In this document: positions 46,250-55,053 of the stretch, in pieces
How positions within the stretch are numbered: the first letter of the stretch is position 1
How the letters are laid out: every line of letters starts with the position of its first letter
NCBI RefSeq assembly: GCF_017745215.1
Contig: NZ_JAGHZV010000002.1
Coordinates: 186,001-250,000 of the forward strand
Origin: Sphingomonas sp.
GTDB lineage: Bacteria; Pseudomonadota; Alphaproteobacteria; Sphingomonadales; Sphingomonadaceae
Length of the DNA: 64,000 bases
Reading direction: 5' to 3'
Position numbers and translations under genes: made by a program
The notes under the pieces: generated by a model
Database searches by the model: none
Seen by the model: only the letters and a program-made list of their open reading frames with translations
What the model was told of the DNA's origin: nothing

Positions 46250-46650
46250 CCCCCGGCTTCGTCGACAACGCCCTCGGCTGGCGCTGGAGCTGGCCGCTGG
46301 CGAAGCTCGCGCTGGTCGGCGCCTATCTCCTCGGCGCGGCGCAGAAGCTGCTCGACTTCCCCGGCGCGGTGGCGGAGCAGGCGCATTTCGGGCTGAACCC
46401 ACCCGCGCTGTTCGCGGTGCTGACGATCCTCGTCGAGCTGGTCGGGCCGGCGCTGATCCTGTCGGGGCGGCTGGTGTGGCTCGGCGCGGGGATGCTCGGC
46501 GTGTTCACCGGACTCGCGGCGCTGACCGCCAACGCCTTCTGGACGATGAGCGGGCATGAGGCTTTCATGGCCAGAAACGCTTTCTTCGAGCACCTCGGGC
46601 TGATCGGCGGCTTCGTGCTCGTCGCGATGCTCGATCGCCGACGGCCGTGA
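46246..46650 (+). CDS. DoxX-family membrane protein
   Basis: The 134-residue protein has four predicted transmembrane helices, with LLGAAQKLLDFPGAV in helix 1 and LVELVGPALILSGRLVWLGA in the middle. It is divergent in sequence from the DoxX pair at 32-33 kb. It overlaps the amidohydrolase by 4 nt and the porin by 4 nt, so it is a fixed member of this operon. Confidence 0.82.
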   Translation: MTPGFVDNALGWRWSWPLAKLALVGAYLLGAAQKLLDFPGAVAEQAHFGLNPPALFAVLTILVELVGPALILSGRLVWLGAGMLGVFTGLAALTANAFWTMSGHEAFMARNAFFEHLGLIGGFVLVAMLDRRRP

Positions 46651-48002
46651 GGCGGCTCGCCCTTCTCTTGCTGCTCGCGGCGCCGGCGGCTCGCGCGCAG
46701 GACTCGCCGGTCGACCAGGTCAACTGGCGCTACGACGAGGATTGGTCGGCGATCGCGGGCAAGGATCCGGCGAGCCTGCCCGGGTGGACAAAGGCAAAGT
46801 ACATCCCCCTCGATGCCGATGGCGACGTCTGGCTCAGCACCGGGCTCGAGGCGCGGGCGCGGCACGAAGGCTATACCGGCAATGAATGGGGCTCGGCCGA
46901 CGCGCCCGACGACGGCGCGACCTGGGTGCGGCTGATGCCGCATGCCGAGCTCCACGCCGGACCGGTCCGCGCCTTCGTCCAGGGGATCGCGGGCTATGCG
47001 CTGGGATTGAGGCCCGACAAGGGGCCTTCGGACGAGACCGGGATCGACCTGCTCCAGGGCTTCGCCGACGCGCGGCTGCCGATCGGACCGGCGACGCTCA
47101 CGCTGCGCGGCGGCCGCGAGCTGGTCGCGCTGGGGAGCGAGCGGCTCGTCGGCGTGCGCTACGGGCCCAATATCCCCCAGCCCTTCGACGGCGTCCGCGC
47201 GATCGCGGATATGGGCAAGCTCAGGGTCCAGCTGCTCCGGTTGCGGCCCGTGGTGATCGGCCTCGGCGACTTCGACGACCGCACCTCGGACACGCGGCGC
47301 CTCTCCGGCGTCTATGCGACGCTCCACGCGGGGCGGGGTGCCCTGGACGCCTATTGGCTCGCCTATGAGAACGACCATGCCCGCTTCGACCAGGGCGGCG
47401 GTGCCGAGCATCGCGACACCTGGGGGCTGCGCTTCGCCGGCAAGCGGGCCGGCTTGAGCTGGAACTGGGAAGCGATGCTTCAGCGCGGGCGCTTCGCCGG
47501 GGCGCCGATCCGCGCCTGGTCAATGGCGACCGAGACCGGCTACCGCGTCGGCCGCGCCTCGGTGCGGCTGCGCGCCAATGTCGTGAGCGGCGACAAGGAC
47601 CGGCACGATCCGGCGCTCCAGGCCTTCGATCCGATGTTCCCGAAGGGCAAGTATTTCGGCGAGCTCTCGCCGCTCGGCCCGTACAACCTCATGAACCTCC
47701 ACCCGACGATCGCCTATGACCTGACTCCGAGGCTGACGCTGAGCGCGACGGGGATCGCCTATTGGCGCCAGAGCCGCGGCGACGGGATCTACGGGTTGCC
47801 CGGCAATTTGATCCGCTCGGGCGCGAACAGCCGCGCGAGGCACATCGGCGACCAGGGCGAGCTGCTGCTCGAATGGGCGCCGACGCCGCTCTTGTCGTTC
47901 ACGGCATCGTGGTCGTGCTTCACCGCGGGCCGCTTCATCCGCGAGACCGGGCCAGCGAAGACGATCCACATGATCGGGCTGGAGGCGCAGTTCAGGCTTT
48001 GA
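46647..48002 (+). CDS. Alginate-export-type outer-membrane beta-barrel
   Basis: GTG 46647 overlaps the previous stop (GTGA). The 451-residue protein has a signal peptide (MRRLALLLLLAAPAARA) and alternating beta strands ending in a C-terminal aromatic/leucine strand (LEAQFRL). The conserved LRGGRELVALGSERLVGVRYGPNI block marks the alginate-export (AlgE-like) family. No alginate synthesis genes are nearby, so it is more likely a substrate-uptake or efflux porin for the operon. Confidence 0.88.
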   Translation: MRRLALLLLLAAPAARAQDSPVDQVNWRYDEDWSAIAGKDPASLPGWTKAKYIPLDADGDVWLSTGLEARARHEGYTGNEWGSADAPDDGATWVRLMPHAELHAGPVRAFVQGIAGYALGLRPDKGPSDETGIDLLQGFADARLPIGPATLTLRGGRELVALGSERLVGVRYGPNIPQPFDGVRAIADMGKLRVQLLRLRPVVIGLGDFDDRTSDTRRLSGVYATLHAGRGALDAYWLAYENDHARFDQGGGAEHRDTWGLRFAGKRAGLSWNWEAMLQRGRFAGAPIRAWSMATETGYRVGRASVRLRANVVSGDKDRHDPALQAFDPMFPKGKYFGELSPLGPYNLMNLHPTIAYDLTPRLTLSATGIAYWRQSRGDGIYGLPGNLIRSGANSRARHIGDQGELLLEWAPTPLLSFTASWSCFTAGRFIRETGPAKTIHMIGLEAQFRL

Positions 48003-48011
48003 CTTCTCAAC

Positions 48012-48093
48012 CGTCATCCCGGCGAAAGCCGGGACCCAGGGTCACGGGCCACCTCGCTTGCCGCCCTGGGTCCCGGCTTTCGCCTGGACGACG
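48012..48093. repeat. Intergenic inverted repeat R1, copy 9
   Basis: The left arm is intact and the right arm ends CGCCTGGACGACG instead of CGCCGGGATGACG, so this copy is decaying. It lies between convergent genes. Confidence 0.88.
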
Positions 48094-48108
48094 ACGATTG
48101 GAATTAGG

Positions 48109-48888
48109 CTACCCCGCCCCATGCTGGAGCGCCCAGGCGAGCGCGCGGTCTGCGACTTCCTCCCAGCCTGCCTCGTTGCACAGCCAGTGCGAGCGGCCCG
48201 AGAATTCATGATAGCCGGTAAGCGCCGGCGAGCGCAGGTGGCGGCGATAGGCGGCATGCACCGTCGTCGCGGGCGCGGTGCGGTCCTTCTCCCCGGCGAT
48301 CAGCAGGAGCGGCGGACGATCGGGGTTGGCCCAGCGGATGCGGTTTCCGGTGCCGAGCAGCACCTGGAAGAAGATCCGCCCCGGCGTGGGGACGATGTAT
48401 TTCTCATAGGCATAGGGCTTCTCGGCTTCGGGCAGCGTCTGAGCGAAGCCGGTGGCGAAGCCGCGCTCGCTCATCCGGAGCACGCGGTTCCAGCCGTTCC
48501 ATGCCGCGAAGACAGGGAGCGAGGTCCAGAAGGCGAGTGGGTGCGGCGGCACGCCGAACGCCGGCGCGGGATCGATCGCCACCGCCGCCGAACCCAGGCC
48601 CCGATCGGCAAGCAACTGGACGACCAGCCCGCCGAACGAATGGCCGATCAGGATCGGCGGATGCGGCAGCGCTTCGATCAGCGCGGCATAATGGTCGACC
48701 AGCTCGGCGATCCCCAGCCGGGCGAGCCCGGGATCGGGCGAGCTTCGCAGGGCATCGATCGAGCGATCCAGATAGGGCCAGGGCGGCGCCGACACGGTCA
48801 TGCCCGCCGCCTCGTAGCGCTGGCGGAAACGATCCCAGGCGCTCGGCGTCAGCCACGCGCCGTGGATCAGCATCACCGTGCCGGTCAT
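48109..48888 (-). CDS. Alpha/beta hydrolase
   Basis: The 259-residue protein starts with VMLIHGAWLTPSAWD (oxyanion region), has the nucleophile GHSFGGLVV, an acid in GEKDRTAPA and the His in SGRSHWL. There is no signal peptide. It is a cytosolic esterase-type enzyme with unknown substrate. It lies 49 bp downstream of another alpha/beta hydrolase of a different subfamily. Confidence 0.88.
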   Translation of the reverse strand: MTGTVMLIHGAWLTPSAWDRFRQRYEAAGMTVSAPPWPYLDRSIDALRSSPDPGLARLGIAELVDHYAALIEALPHPPILIGHSFGGLVVQLLADRGLGSAAVAIDPAPAFGVPPHPLAFWTSLPVFAAWNGWNRVLRMSERGFATGFAQTLPEAEKPYAYEKYIVPTPGRIFFQVLLGTGNRIRWANPDRPPLLLIAGEKDRTAPATTVHAAYRRHLRSPALTGYHEFSGRSHWLCNEAGWEEVADRALAWALQHGAG

Positions 48889-48937
48889 CCGGTCCTGTCC
48901 CTTCGCCTCACCCGAGCGTTCCCCCTGCCCGGACGTC

Positions 48938-49921
48938 TCACCCCTTGATGAAGGCGAGGAGGTCCGGATTCACCGTGTCGGGGTGCGTGGTGCACATGCC
49001 ATGGGGCAGCCCCGGATAAGTCTTGAGCGTGCCGTGCTTGAGCAGCTTGATTCCGATCAGCGCCGAGTCCGCGATCGGCACGATCTGGTCGTCCTCGCCG
49101 TGCATGATGAACACCGGCACGTCGATCTTCTTGAGATCCTCGGTGAAATCGGTCTCGGAAAAGGCCTTGACGCAGTCATAATGCGCCTTGACGCTGCCCA
49201 TCATGCCCTGGCGCCACCAATTGTAGATAACGCCCTGGTCGACCTTCGCGCCCGGACGGTTGAAGCCGTAGAAGGGGCCCGAAGGCACGTCGATGTAGAA
49301 TTGCGCGCGGTTGAACGCAGTCTGCTGGCGGAAGCCGTCGAACACCTCGAGCGGCAGGCCGCCGGGGTTCTTCTCCGATTTGACCATGACCGGCGGCACT
49401 GCGCCGATCAGCACCGCCTTGGCGACACGGCCCGGCTTGGCGCGCGCGACATAATGGGCGACTTCGCCGCCGCCGGTCGAGTGGCCGACATGGACGGCGC
49501 CCTTGAGGTCGAGGTGGTCGGCGAGCTCGATCACGTCGGCGGCATAGGTGTCCATCTCGTTGCCGGTGTCGGTCTGGCTCGACCGGCCGTGCCCGCGGCG
49601 ATCATGCGCGACCACGCGATAACCCTGCAGGAGGAAGAACATCATCTGGTTGTCCCAGTCGTCAGCCGACAGCGGCCAGCCGTGGTGGAACACGATCGGC
49701 TGCGCATCCTTGGGGCCCCAGTCCTTGTAGAAGATCTCGGTGCCGTCCTTGGTCTTGATCGTACCCATGGTCTTTCCTCCTGAAATCGGTGCGGCGAAGG
49801 CGCCGCCCAGCGGCAGCGCAGCGAGCGTGGACGCGGCGGCGGCGCCCACGAGGAAGTCGCGCCGGTTGAGATCGGCGAACGCGGCCGGGAGGCTCGCGGG
49901 CGGGAGTCTGGGCGGTTCCAT
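48938..49921 (-). CDS. Tat-exported alpha/beta hydrolase (non-haem chloroperoxidase type)
   Basis: The 327-residue protein has a twin-arginine signal ([22 protein letters not shown]). The core has [23 protein letters not shown], nucleophile [12 protein letters not shown], acid in HGEDDQIVP and the His in GLPHGMC. These features are typical of cofactor-free haloperoxidases/perhydrolases, which are really esterases. Divergent from the sensor kinase with a 173-bp gap. Confidence 0.92.
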   Translation of the reverse strand: MEPPRLPPASLPAAFADLNRRDFLVGAAAASTLAALPLGGAFAAPISGGKTMGTIKTKDGTEIFYKDWGPKDAQPIVFHHGWPLSADDWDNQMMFFLLQGYRVVAHDRRGHGRSSQTDTGNEMDTYAADVIELADHLDLKGAVHVGHSTGGGEVAHYVARAKPGRVAKAVLIGAVPPVMVKSEKNPGGLPLEVFDGFRQQTAFNRAQFYIDVPSGPFYGFNRPGAKVDQGVIYNWWRQGMMGSVKAHYDCVKAFSETDFTEDLKKIDVPVFIMHGEDDQIVPIADSALIGIKLLKHGTLKTYPGLPHGMCTTHPDTVNPDLLAFIKG

Positions 49922-50094
49922 CGGCGGCTTCCCCTTCTGGTCTAAGGGCTTGTCCCAGACCGTCGCTCAAACGGAAATCCCGCGAGGTGGGTGATCCGAC
50001 TACACTTTAGAGTGAGTACGTGACCGGAATGGACCGTGCTACCGTAGGTGCCGGGCTTTCGAGGGCGACATTGGGCTACGGGGGGATCTGGACG

Positions 50095-53000
50095 ATGTGT
50101 CGAGGCGTGGCGCTGGGCTTGCTTGCCCAGCTCGCGCTCGGCACGCAGGCGATCGCGCAGGGTGGCCCGCCGGTCCGGCTCGACCATTTCAAGCATACGC
50201 GCTGGACGCAGGAGGACGGCGCGCCGATCGGGGTCAACGATATCGTCCAGACTCCGGACGGTTATCTGTGGATCGCGGCAGCCGACGGACTGACCCGGTT
50301 CGACGGCGTCAGCTTCGAGACCGTCCGCGCGCCACGCGGGACCCCCTTCACCAGCGCGCCGGGGAGCCAGCTGCTCGTCTCGCGCGCAGGCGAGCTCTGG
50401 ATCGCCTACGGGCAGCGCGGGGGAGTAGCGGTCTATCGTGGCGGCAGGCTGGTCGATACCCACATGCCCGACCCGCCTCCGATGGTCACCAACCTCGTCG
50501 AGACGCGCGACGGGACGATCTGGGCGAGCTGGGGGGGCGTCGGTGCAGCACGCCTGGCGCGGTATCGCGCGGGCAGATGGCGTTGGGTCGATGCGGAAGC
50601 CGGCCTCCCGCAAGGCCAGGTCCTCGGCCTGATGGCCGCCCGCGACGGTACCTTGTGGATCACCTTCAATCACGACCTGCCGGACGGCGAGACGCGCAGC
50701 AGCCTCTTGACCCTTCGCCCCGGCGAGGCGCGGCTGCGTGCAATGCCCGACCGTATCGCCTGGCCACGCCTCGCCGAGGATCCGCACGGCCATATCTGGG
50801 CGGCGGGCCGCGATTCGACCCGCATGCTGCGCGCTGTCGGCGGCCTGCCCCCGAGCCTCGACGTCGCCTATCCGGCCACGCCCGGCTTGCGCTTCGCGAC
50901 GATGGCATTCGACCGGTGGGGCGGCGTCTGGGGTTCGACGCGCAGCAAAGGGCTGTTCCGCGTCGCCGGCTATGAAACGCCCGCGCCCGATCCGGCAGGC
51001 GCTGTCGAGGCCTATGGCCCCCTCCAGGGCCTCAGCGGCTCGTACACGGGCCCGATGTTCGCCGACCGCGAGGGCAACCTCTGGACGGGAACCGACATGG
51101 GCGTCGACCGCTTCCGCATCGCCAATGTGGTGCCCGAGGCGTCGGTCCCGGTCTCGGCGCTCACCGGCATGAGGATCGCGGGCGCTGCCGACGGGACCGT
51201 CTATGTCTTTTCGAACGGCGCGCTGTACGAGATCGCCCCCAACGCGAGACCGCGCCTGTTGTCGGGCGACTTCGAGGACCTGCTGACCATCTGCACCGCG
51301 CGAGCCGGCGGCATATGGGCGATTTCTCCCAAGCGCGTGATGCGGCTGACCCGCACCGGGATCGAGCAGACCACTCCGCCACCCGGCGGCACGACCGGAG
51401 ACAGCTGCGTCGAGGACAGCCAGGGGCGCTTGTGGGTCGCCGACGGCGGAGGCCCGATCTTTCGACAGGACGGCGCGTGGCAGCAGCTGGGCGGGACGTT
51501 GCTGGGCGCATCGGCGTGGGACATGGCCGCGACCAGCGACGGCACGATGGCGTTCAACATCAGCCTGCGCCAGCTCGGCCTGGTCCGGGGCGGCCGCACG
51601 CGGATCATCGATGCCGCGGAGCTCGGCCTCGGCGAGCTTACGGCGGTCGATGCCATCGGGGACGCGCTCTACATCTCGGGCTCGGGCGGCATGGTCCGGC
51701 TGCGCGGCGACCGGATGCGGCGGATCGACGCCAACACGATCCGCTGGGTCGCGGCGGTCCGGACGCTGCTGCAGACGCCGGACGGCAGCACCTGGCTGTT
51801 CGGCCTCGACGGCATTTCCCGCGTCTCGACGGCCGCGCTCGAAGCCGCGTTCGATCACCCCGGCAGCGCGGTGCCGCGGACGCTGTTCGACACGCGCGAC
51901 GGGCTTCCCGGCAGCGTCCAGCACATCGGCTTCCGCGGCCTTCAGCTTGCGCTGGGCGGCGACGGGCGCGTCTGGGCGCTCGCGCGCACGGCGCTGGCGG
52001 TGATCGATCCCGCGACGATCGAAACCAACCGGCTCGCCCCGCCCGTGACGATCCGCTCGCTGACCGCGCGCGGCGCGCTGTATCGCGATCCGTCGAAGCT
52101 GGTACTCGCGGCAGGCACGCGCGCAATCGACATCGCCTATACAGCGCTCAGCTTCACCATCCCCGAACGCGTCCGCTTCCGCTACCGGCTGGAAGGCGTC
52201 GACGACAATTGGGTCGATCCAGGCACTCGCCGCCTCGCCTCCTATTCGAACCTCGGGCCGGGACATTACCGCTTCCAGGTGATCGCCTCGAACAACGACG
52301 GGGTGTGGAACCGCACCGGCGCGACGCTGGAGTTCGACATCCGGCCGACCTTCTGGGAGAGCTGGCCCTTCCGCCTGCTGCTCGCCGCCGCGGCGGCCGG
52401 ACTGCTCTGGTTCGCCTATTCGCTGCGACTGCGCGCGATCGCGGGGCGGCTGCGCATGCGCATGGCCGAACGGCTGAACGAGCGCGAACGGATCGCGCGC
52501 GAGATCCACGACACGCTGCTCCAGTCGATCCAGGCGCTGATCATGCGCTTCCAGCTCGCCGCCGAGGACCTGCCCGAGGGGGCACCGGCGCGGAAGACGC
52601 TCGAGGATGCGCTCGACCGCGCCGACACCGTGCTTGCCGAGGGACGCGATCGCGTGCGCGACCTCCGGCTGATCGACGATGCCAGCGACGTCGAGCGGAT
52701 GCTCCAGGCGATCGTCCGCCGCCAGGCCTTCGGGCCCGAGACTCGCGTCTCGATCTCGAGCGAAGGCAACCCGCGCCCGCTCGAGCCGCTGGTCGGCGAT
52801 GAAGTCGCGCGGATCGCCAACGAGGCGCTGTTCAACATCTGGCGCCACGCCAAGGCGACGCGCGTCGAAGTCGACGTCCAGTTCCGCCCCTATCTCTTCA
52901 AGGTCCTGTTCCGCGACAATGGCGTCGGCATCGATCCCGAGGTGCTCACGCGCGGCCAGCGCGACGGGCATTTCGGGTTGCCCGGCATGCGCGAGCGCGC

Positions 53001-53142
53001 CGCCAAGCTCGGCGCCCAGCTCGAGCTTGCCCGCCCGCCCGGTGGCGGAACCGAAGTGACGTTCTCGATCCCTGCTGCTATAGCCTATGCTTCCGGCCCT
53101 CGCCGGGGGCAGAAGGCTGCCGATGGAGGTGACCTTGGTTGA
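50095..53142 (+). CDS. Sensor histidine kinase with two-component propeller (Reg_prop) sensor
   Basis: The start at ATG 50095 follows GGGGGATC and opens a signal peptide (GLLAQLALGTQAIAQ); upstream GTG/ATG at 50020/50029 would hide it. The 1015-residue protein has an N-terminal periplasmic propeller of repeated DGYLWIAAADGLTRFDG-type blades. A Y_Y_Y domain follows (VRFRYRLEGVDDNWVDPG), then one transmembrane helix near 760-779. The HisKA_3 phosphoacceptor is REIHDTLLQS with His805. The ATPase domain has NEALFNIWRHAKA and FGLPGMRERA. It senses an unknown ligand and should phosphorylate the adjacent regulator. Confidence 0.93.
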   Translation: MCRGVALGLLAQLALGTQAIAQGGPPVRLDHFKHTRWTQEDGAPIGVNDIVQTPDGYLWIAAADGLTRFDGVSFETVRAPRGTPFTSAPGSQLLVSRAGELWIAYGQRGGVAVYRGGRLVDTHMPDPPPMVTNLVETRDGTIWASWGGVGAARLARYRAGRWRWVDAEAGLPQGQVLGLMAARDGTLWITFNHDLPDGETRSSLLTLRPGEARLRAMPDRIAWPRLAEDPHGHIWAAGRDSTRMLRAVGGLPPSLDVAYPATPGLRFATMAFDRWGGVWGSTRSKGLFRVAGYETPAPDPAGAVEAYGPLQGLSGSYTGPMFADREGNLWTGTDMGVDRFRIANVVPEASVPVSALTGMRIAGAADGTVYVFSNGALYEIAPNARPRLLSGDFEDLLTICTARAGGIWAISPKRVMRLTRTGIEQTTPPPGGTTGDSCVEDSQGRLWVADGGGPIFRQDGAWQQLGGTLLGASAWDMAATSDGTMAFNISLRQLGLVRGGRTRIIDAAELGLGELTAVDAIGDALYISGSGGMVRLRGDRMRRIDANTIRWVAAVRTLLQTPDGSTWLFGLDGISRVSTAALEAAFDHPGSAVPRTLFDTRDGLPGSVQHIGFRGLQLALGGDGRVWALARTALAVIDPATIETNRLAPPVTIRSLTARGALYRDPSKLVLAAGTRAIDIAYTALSFTIPERVRFRYRLEGVDDNWVDPGTRRLASYSNLGPGHYRFQVIASNNDGVWNRTGATLEFDIRPTFWESWPFRLLLAAAAAGLLWFAYSLRLRAIAGRLRMRMAERLNERERIAREIHDTLLQSIQALIMRFQLAAEDLPEGAPARKTLEDALDRADTVLAEGRDRVRDLRLIDDASDVERMLQAIVRRQAFGPETRVSISSEGNPRPLEPLVGDEVARIANEALFNIWRHAKATRVEVDVQFRPYLFKVLFRDNGVGIDPEVLTRGQRDGHFGLPGMRERAAKLGAQLELARPPGGGTEVTFSIPAAIAYASGPRRGQKAADGGDLG

Positions 53143-53809
53143 CCCTGCCGTTTCCCAGCCGCTGCCGATCAGCGTGCTCGTCGTCGACGACCATCCGATG
53201 CTCCGCGAGGGGATCGGCGCCGTGATCGAGCGCCAGGCCGACATGCGCCTCGTCGGCGAGGCGCGCGACGGCGCCGAAGCGGTGACCCAGCACGAGGCGC
53301 TGCGCCCCGACGTGACGCTGATGGACATCCAGATGCCCAAGCTCGGTGGGATCGAAGCGATCGAAGCGATCCGCGCGCGGACGCCCGATGCGGCGATCCT
53401 GGTGCTGACCACGTACCCCGGCGACACCCAGGCGTTGCGGGCGTTGCGCGCGGGCGCCGCAGGCTATCTGCTCAAGAGCTGCATCCGCAAGGAGCTGCTC
53501 GACGCAATCCGCGCCGTGAACGCCGGGCGCCGCGCGATCTGCGCCGACGTCGCGCACGACATCGCGCTGCATGCGCTCGAGGACCGGCTGACCGATCGCG
53601 AGATCGACATCCTCCGGCTGGTCGCCGAGGGACATCCCAACAAGCAGATCGCCTGGCGGCTCTCGCTCTCCACCGACACGGTGAAGGCGCATATGAAGAA
53701 CATCTTTTCGAAGCTGGGCGTCGCCGACCGCACCCATGCGGTGATCGTCGCGGCGCGGCGCGGCTATATCGACATCGCCGAGGACGTGATCGCCTACACC
53801 GACGCCTGA
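53123..53809 (+). CDS. NarL/FixJ-family response regulator
   Basis: The ATG at 53123 overlaps the kinase gene by 20 nt, with AGAAGG upstream; 228 residues. The receiver has VVDDHPMLREG, phosphoacceptor Asp68 in TLMDIQMPKLGG, Thr in VLTTYPGD and Lys in GYLLKSC. The LuxR-type helix-turn-helix is at about 158-210 (LTDREIDILRLVAEGHPNKQIAWRL). It is the cognate output of the kinase; targets are unknown. Confidence 0.94.
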   Translation: MEVTLVDPAVSQPLPISVLVVDDHPMLREGIGAVIERQADMRLVGEARDGAEAVTQHEALRPDVTLMDIQMPKLGGIEAIEAIRARTPDAAILVLTTYPGDTQALRALRAGAAGYLLKSCIRKELLDAIRAVNAGRRAICADVAHDIALHALEDRLTDREIDILRLVAEGHPNKQIAWRLSLSTDTVKAHMKNIFSKLGVADRTHAVIVAARRGYIDIAEDVIAYTDA

Positions 53810-53811
53810 GA

Positions 53812-53956
53812 GCCTGTTCGGATGCGCCTCACGGCGCATGGCGGTGCCAGCCCGCTCCCCCTCCCGGCCACCCATAGTGTATTCTATGGGTGGCCGGGAG
53901 GGGGAGCGGGCTGGCACCGCCTCGAAACTCGCTCTTCCGCGAGTTTCCAAACAGAC
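53812..53956. mobile_element. Composite hairpin element R2, copy B (MITE-like)
   Basis: This copy is inverted relative to copy A: hairpin C (ATGCGCC-TCAC-GGCGCAT, 53822-53839), central stem with perfect 38-bp arms (53840-53877 and 53884-53921, 6-nt loop), then hairpin A (GAAACTCGC/GCGAGTTTC, 53924-53947). Ends are GCCTGTTCG and CAAACAGAC. With flanks they extend to GAGAG-C-CTGTT-C-GGA and its near-inverse. It fills the gap between two convergent stop codons and can end transcription both ways. Confidence 0.72.
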
Positions 53957-53958
53957 TC

Positions 53959-55053
53959 TCAAAGCCAGCGATCGGTGGAGACCGCGACCCCGGTGACGCT
54001 GTCCGCGGCGCCGTAATAGAGCAACCACCTGCCGTCGAAGCGCACCAGCCCTTCGATGAACGTCGTGCCCGCCTGATATTGGCCGGTGCGTTCCCAGGAG
54101 AGCTCGGGCGCGAAGAAGGGCGTGTCGGCGCGTTCGAGCACGCGCGTCGGATCGCGCGGATCGAGGATCGCGCGGCCACAAGCATATTCGAGCGCAGGCC
54201 GTGCGGGGTCGCCGCCGGCCGCGGCGTTCTTGCCGTTGTAGAGCATGACGATGCCCTGCGGCGTCAGCACCGGCGGCGGACCGACTTCGGCGAGGACGCT
54301 GTCGAACCGGTCGGGGCGCGGCGCCATCACTACCTTCAGCTGGCCGGGCGCGCTCTCGACCGGGGTCCAGCGGATCAGGTCGTCGGAATGGGCGGCGTGG
54401 ATCTTGCCCTGGCCGAAGAGCATCCAGTAGCGCCCGCCGATCCGCGCGGCGACGAGCCGGTCGTTCACCAGCCGGTGCACGATCGCGGCGGACTTCATCA
54501 TCATCGTCTCGTAGCGCGTGCCCGCGAAGGCGGTGCCGTGCTTGGTCCAGAACACCAGGTCGCGCGACGAAGCGATGCCGAGGTAGACGGCCTTGCGGTT
54601 GTATTGGCTGTAGGTGCAGACGAACCGCCCGTCCTCGGCGACCGCGAGCCGCGGGTCCTCGCAGCCGCCATCCCATTCGGCGGCGCGCTGGCCGTCGTCG
54701 GCGGGATAGAGCACCGGCGCGGGGAGCACTTCGAAGTTGATCCCGTCGGTGCTGCGCGCGAGGCCGAGCCGCGAGGTGTGGCCGCCGAGTTCCATCGCGC
54801 CGCTGTCGTCCTCGGCGCGGAACAGCACGTAGACCGCGCCGTCATGCGCCACCGCCGCCGGATTGAAGGCATGGAGCGCGCGCCAATGCACCGGCGCCTT
54901 GCGCATCGGGCAGAAGAAGGTCGACTGCGGATCGGCAGAGATGATCGGGCGGGCGTCGGTGCGACGGCGAAAGCCGGCGAGCTTGCCCGGTACCACCCTC
55001 AGCGCCGGCGCGGCCGCTAGGCCCGCCATGACCGTGCGGCGAGTGACCCTCAT
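53959..55053 (-). CDS. Glycoside hydrolase family 130-like protein (beta-mannoside phosphorylase type)
   Basis: ATG 55053 gives 364 residues with a twin-arginine-like leader (TRRTVMAGLAAAPALR). The five-bladed propeller fold shows FNPAAVAHDGAVYVLFRAED, the catalytic region WDGGCEDPRLAVAEDG with the general-acid Asp, MMMKSAAIVH, and the C-terminal GLVRFDGRWLLYYGAADS. GH130 enzymes phosphorolyse or hydrolyse beta-mannosides. Export would favour hydrolysis over phosphorolysis. It is the last gene of the operon and overlaps the esterase by 4 nt. Confidence 0.88.
   Translation of the reverse strand: MRVTRRTVMAGLAAAPALRVVPGKLAGFRRRTDARPIISADPQSTFFCPMRKAPVHWRALHAFNPAAVAHDGAVYVLFRAEDDSGAMELGGHTSRLGLARSTDGINFEVLPAPVLYPADDGQRAAEWDGGCEDPRLAVAEDGRFVCTYSQYNRKAVYLGIASSRDLVFWTKHGTAFAGTRYETMMMKSAAIVHRLVNDRLVAARIGGRYWMLFGQGKIHAAHSDDLIRWTPVESAPGQLKVVMAPRPDRFDSVLAEVGPPPVLTPQGIVMLYNGKNAAAGGDPARPALEYACGRAILDPRDPTRVLERADTPFFAPELSWERTGQYQAGTTFIEGLVRFDGRWLLYYGAADSVTGVAVSTDRWL

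Noticed and set aside
46647..48002. Considered as part of an alginate biosynthesis cluster
   Set aside because: No alginate polymerase, epimerase or lyase genes are nearby; only the porin family name points that way.
49942..53427. 1161-codon frame opposite the sensor kinase
   Set aside because: Antisense shadow rich in Arg, Gly and Asp; the kinase strand has all expected domains.
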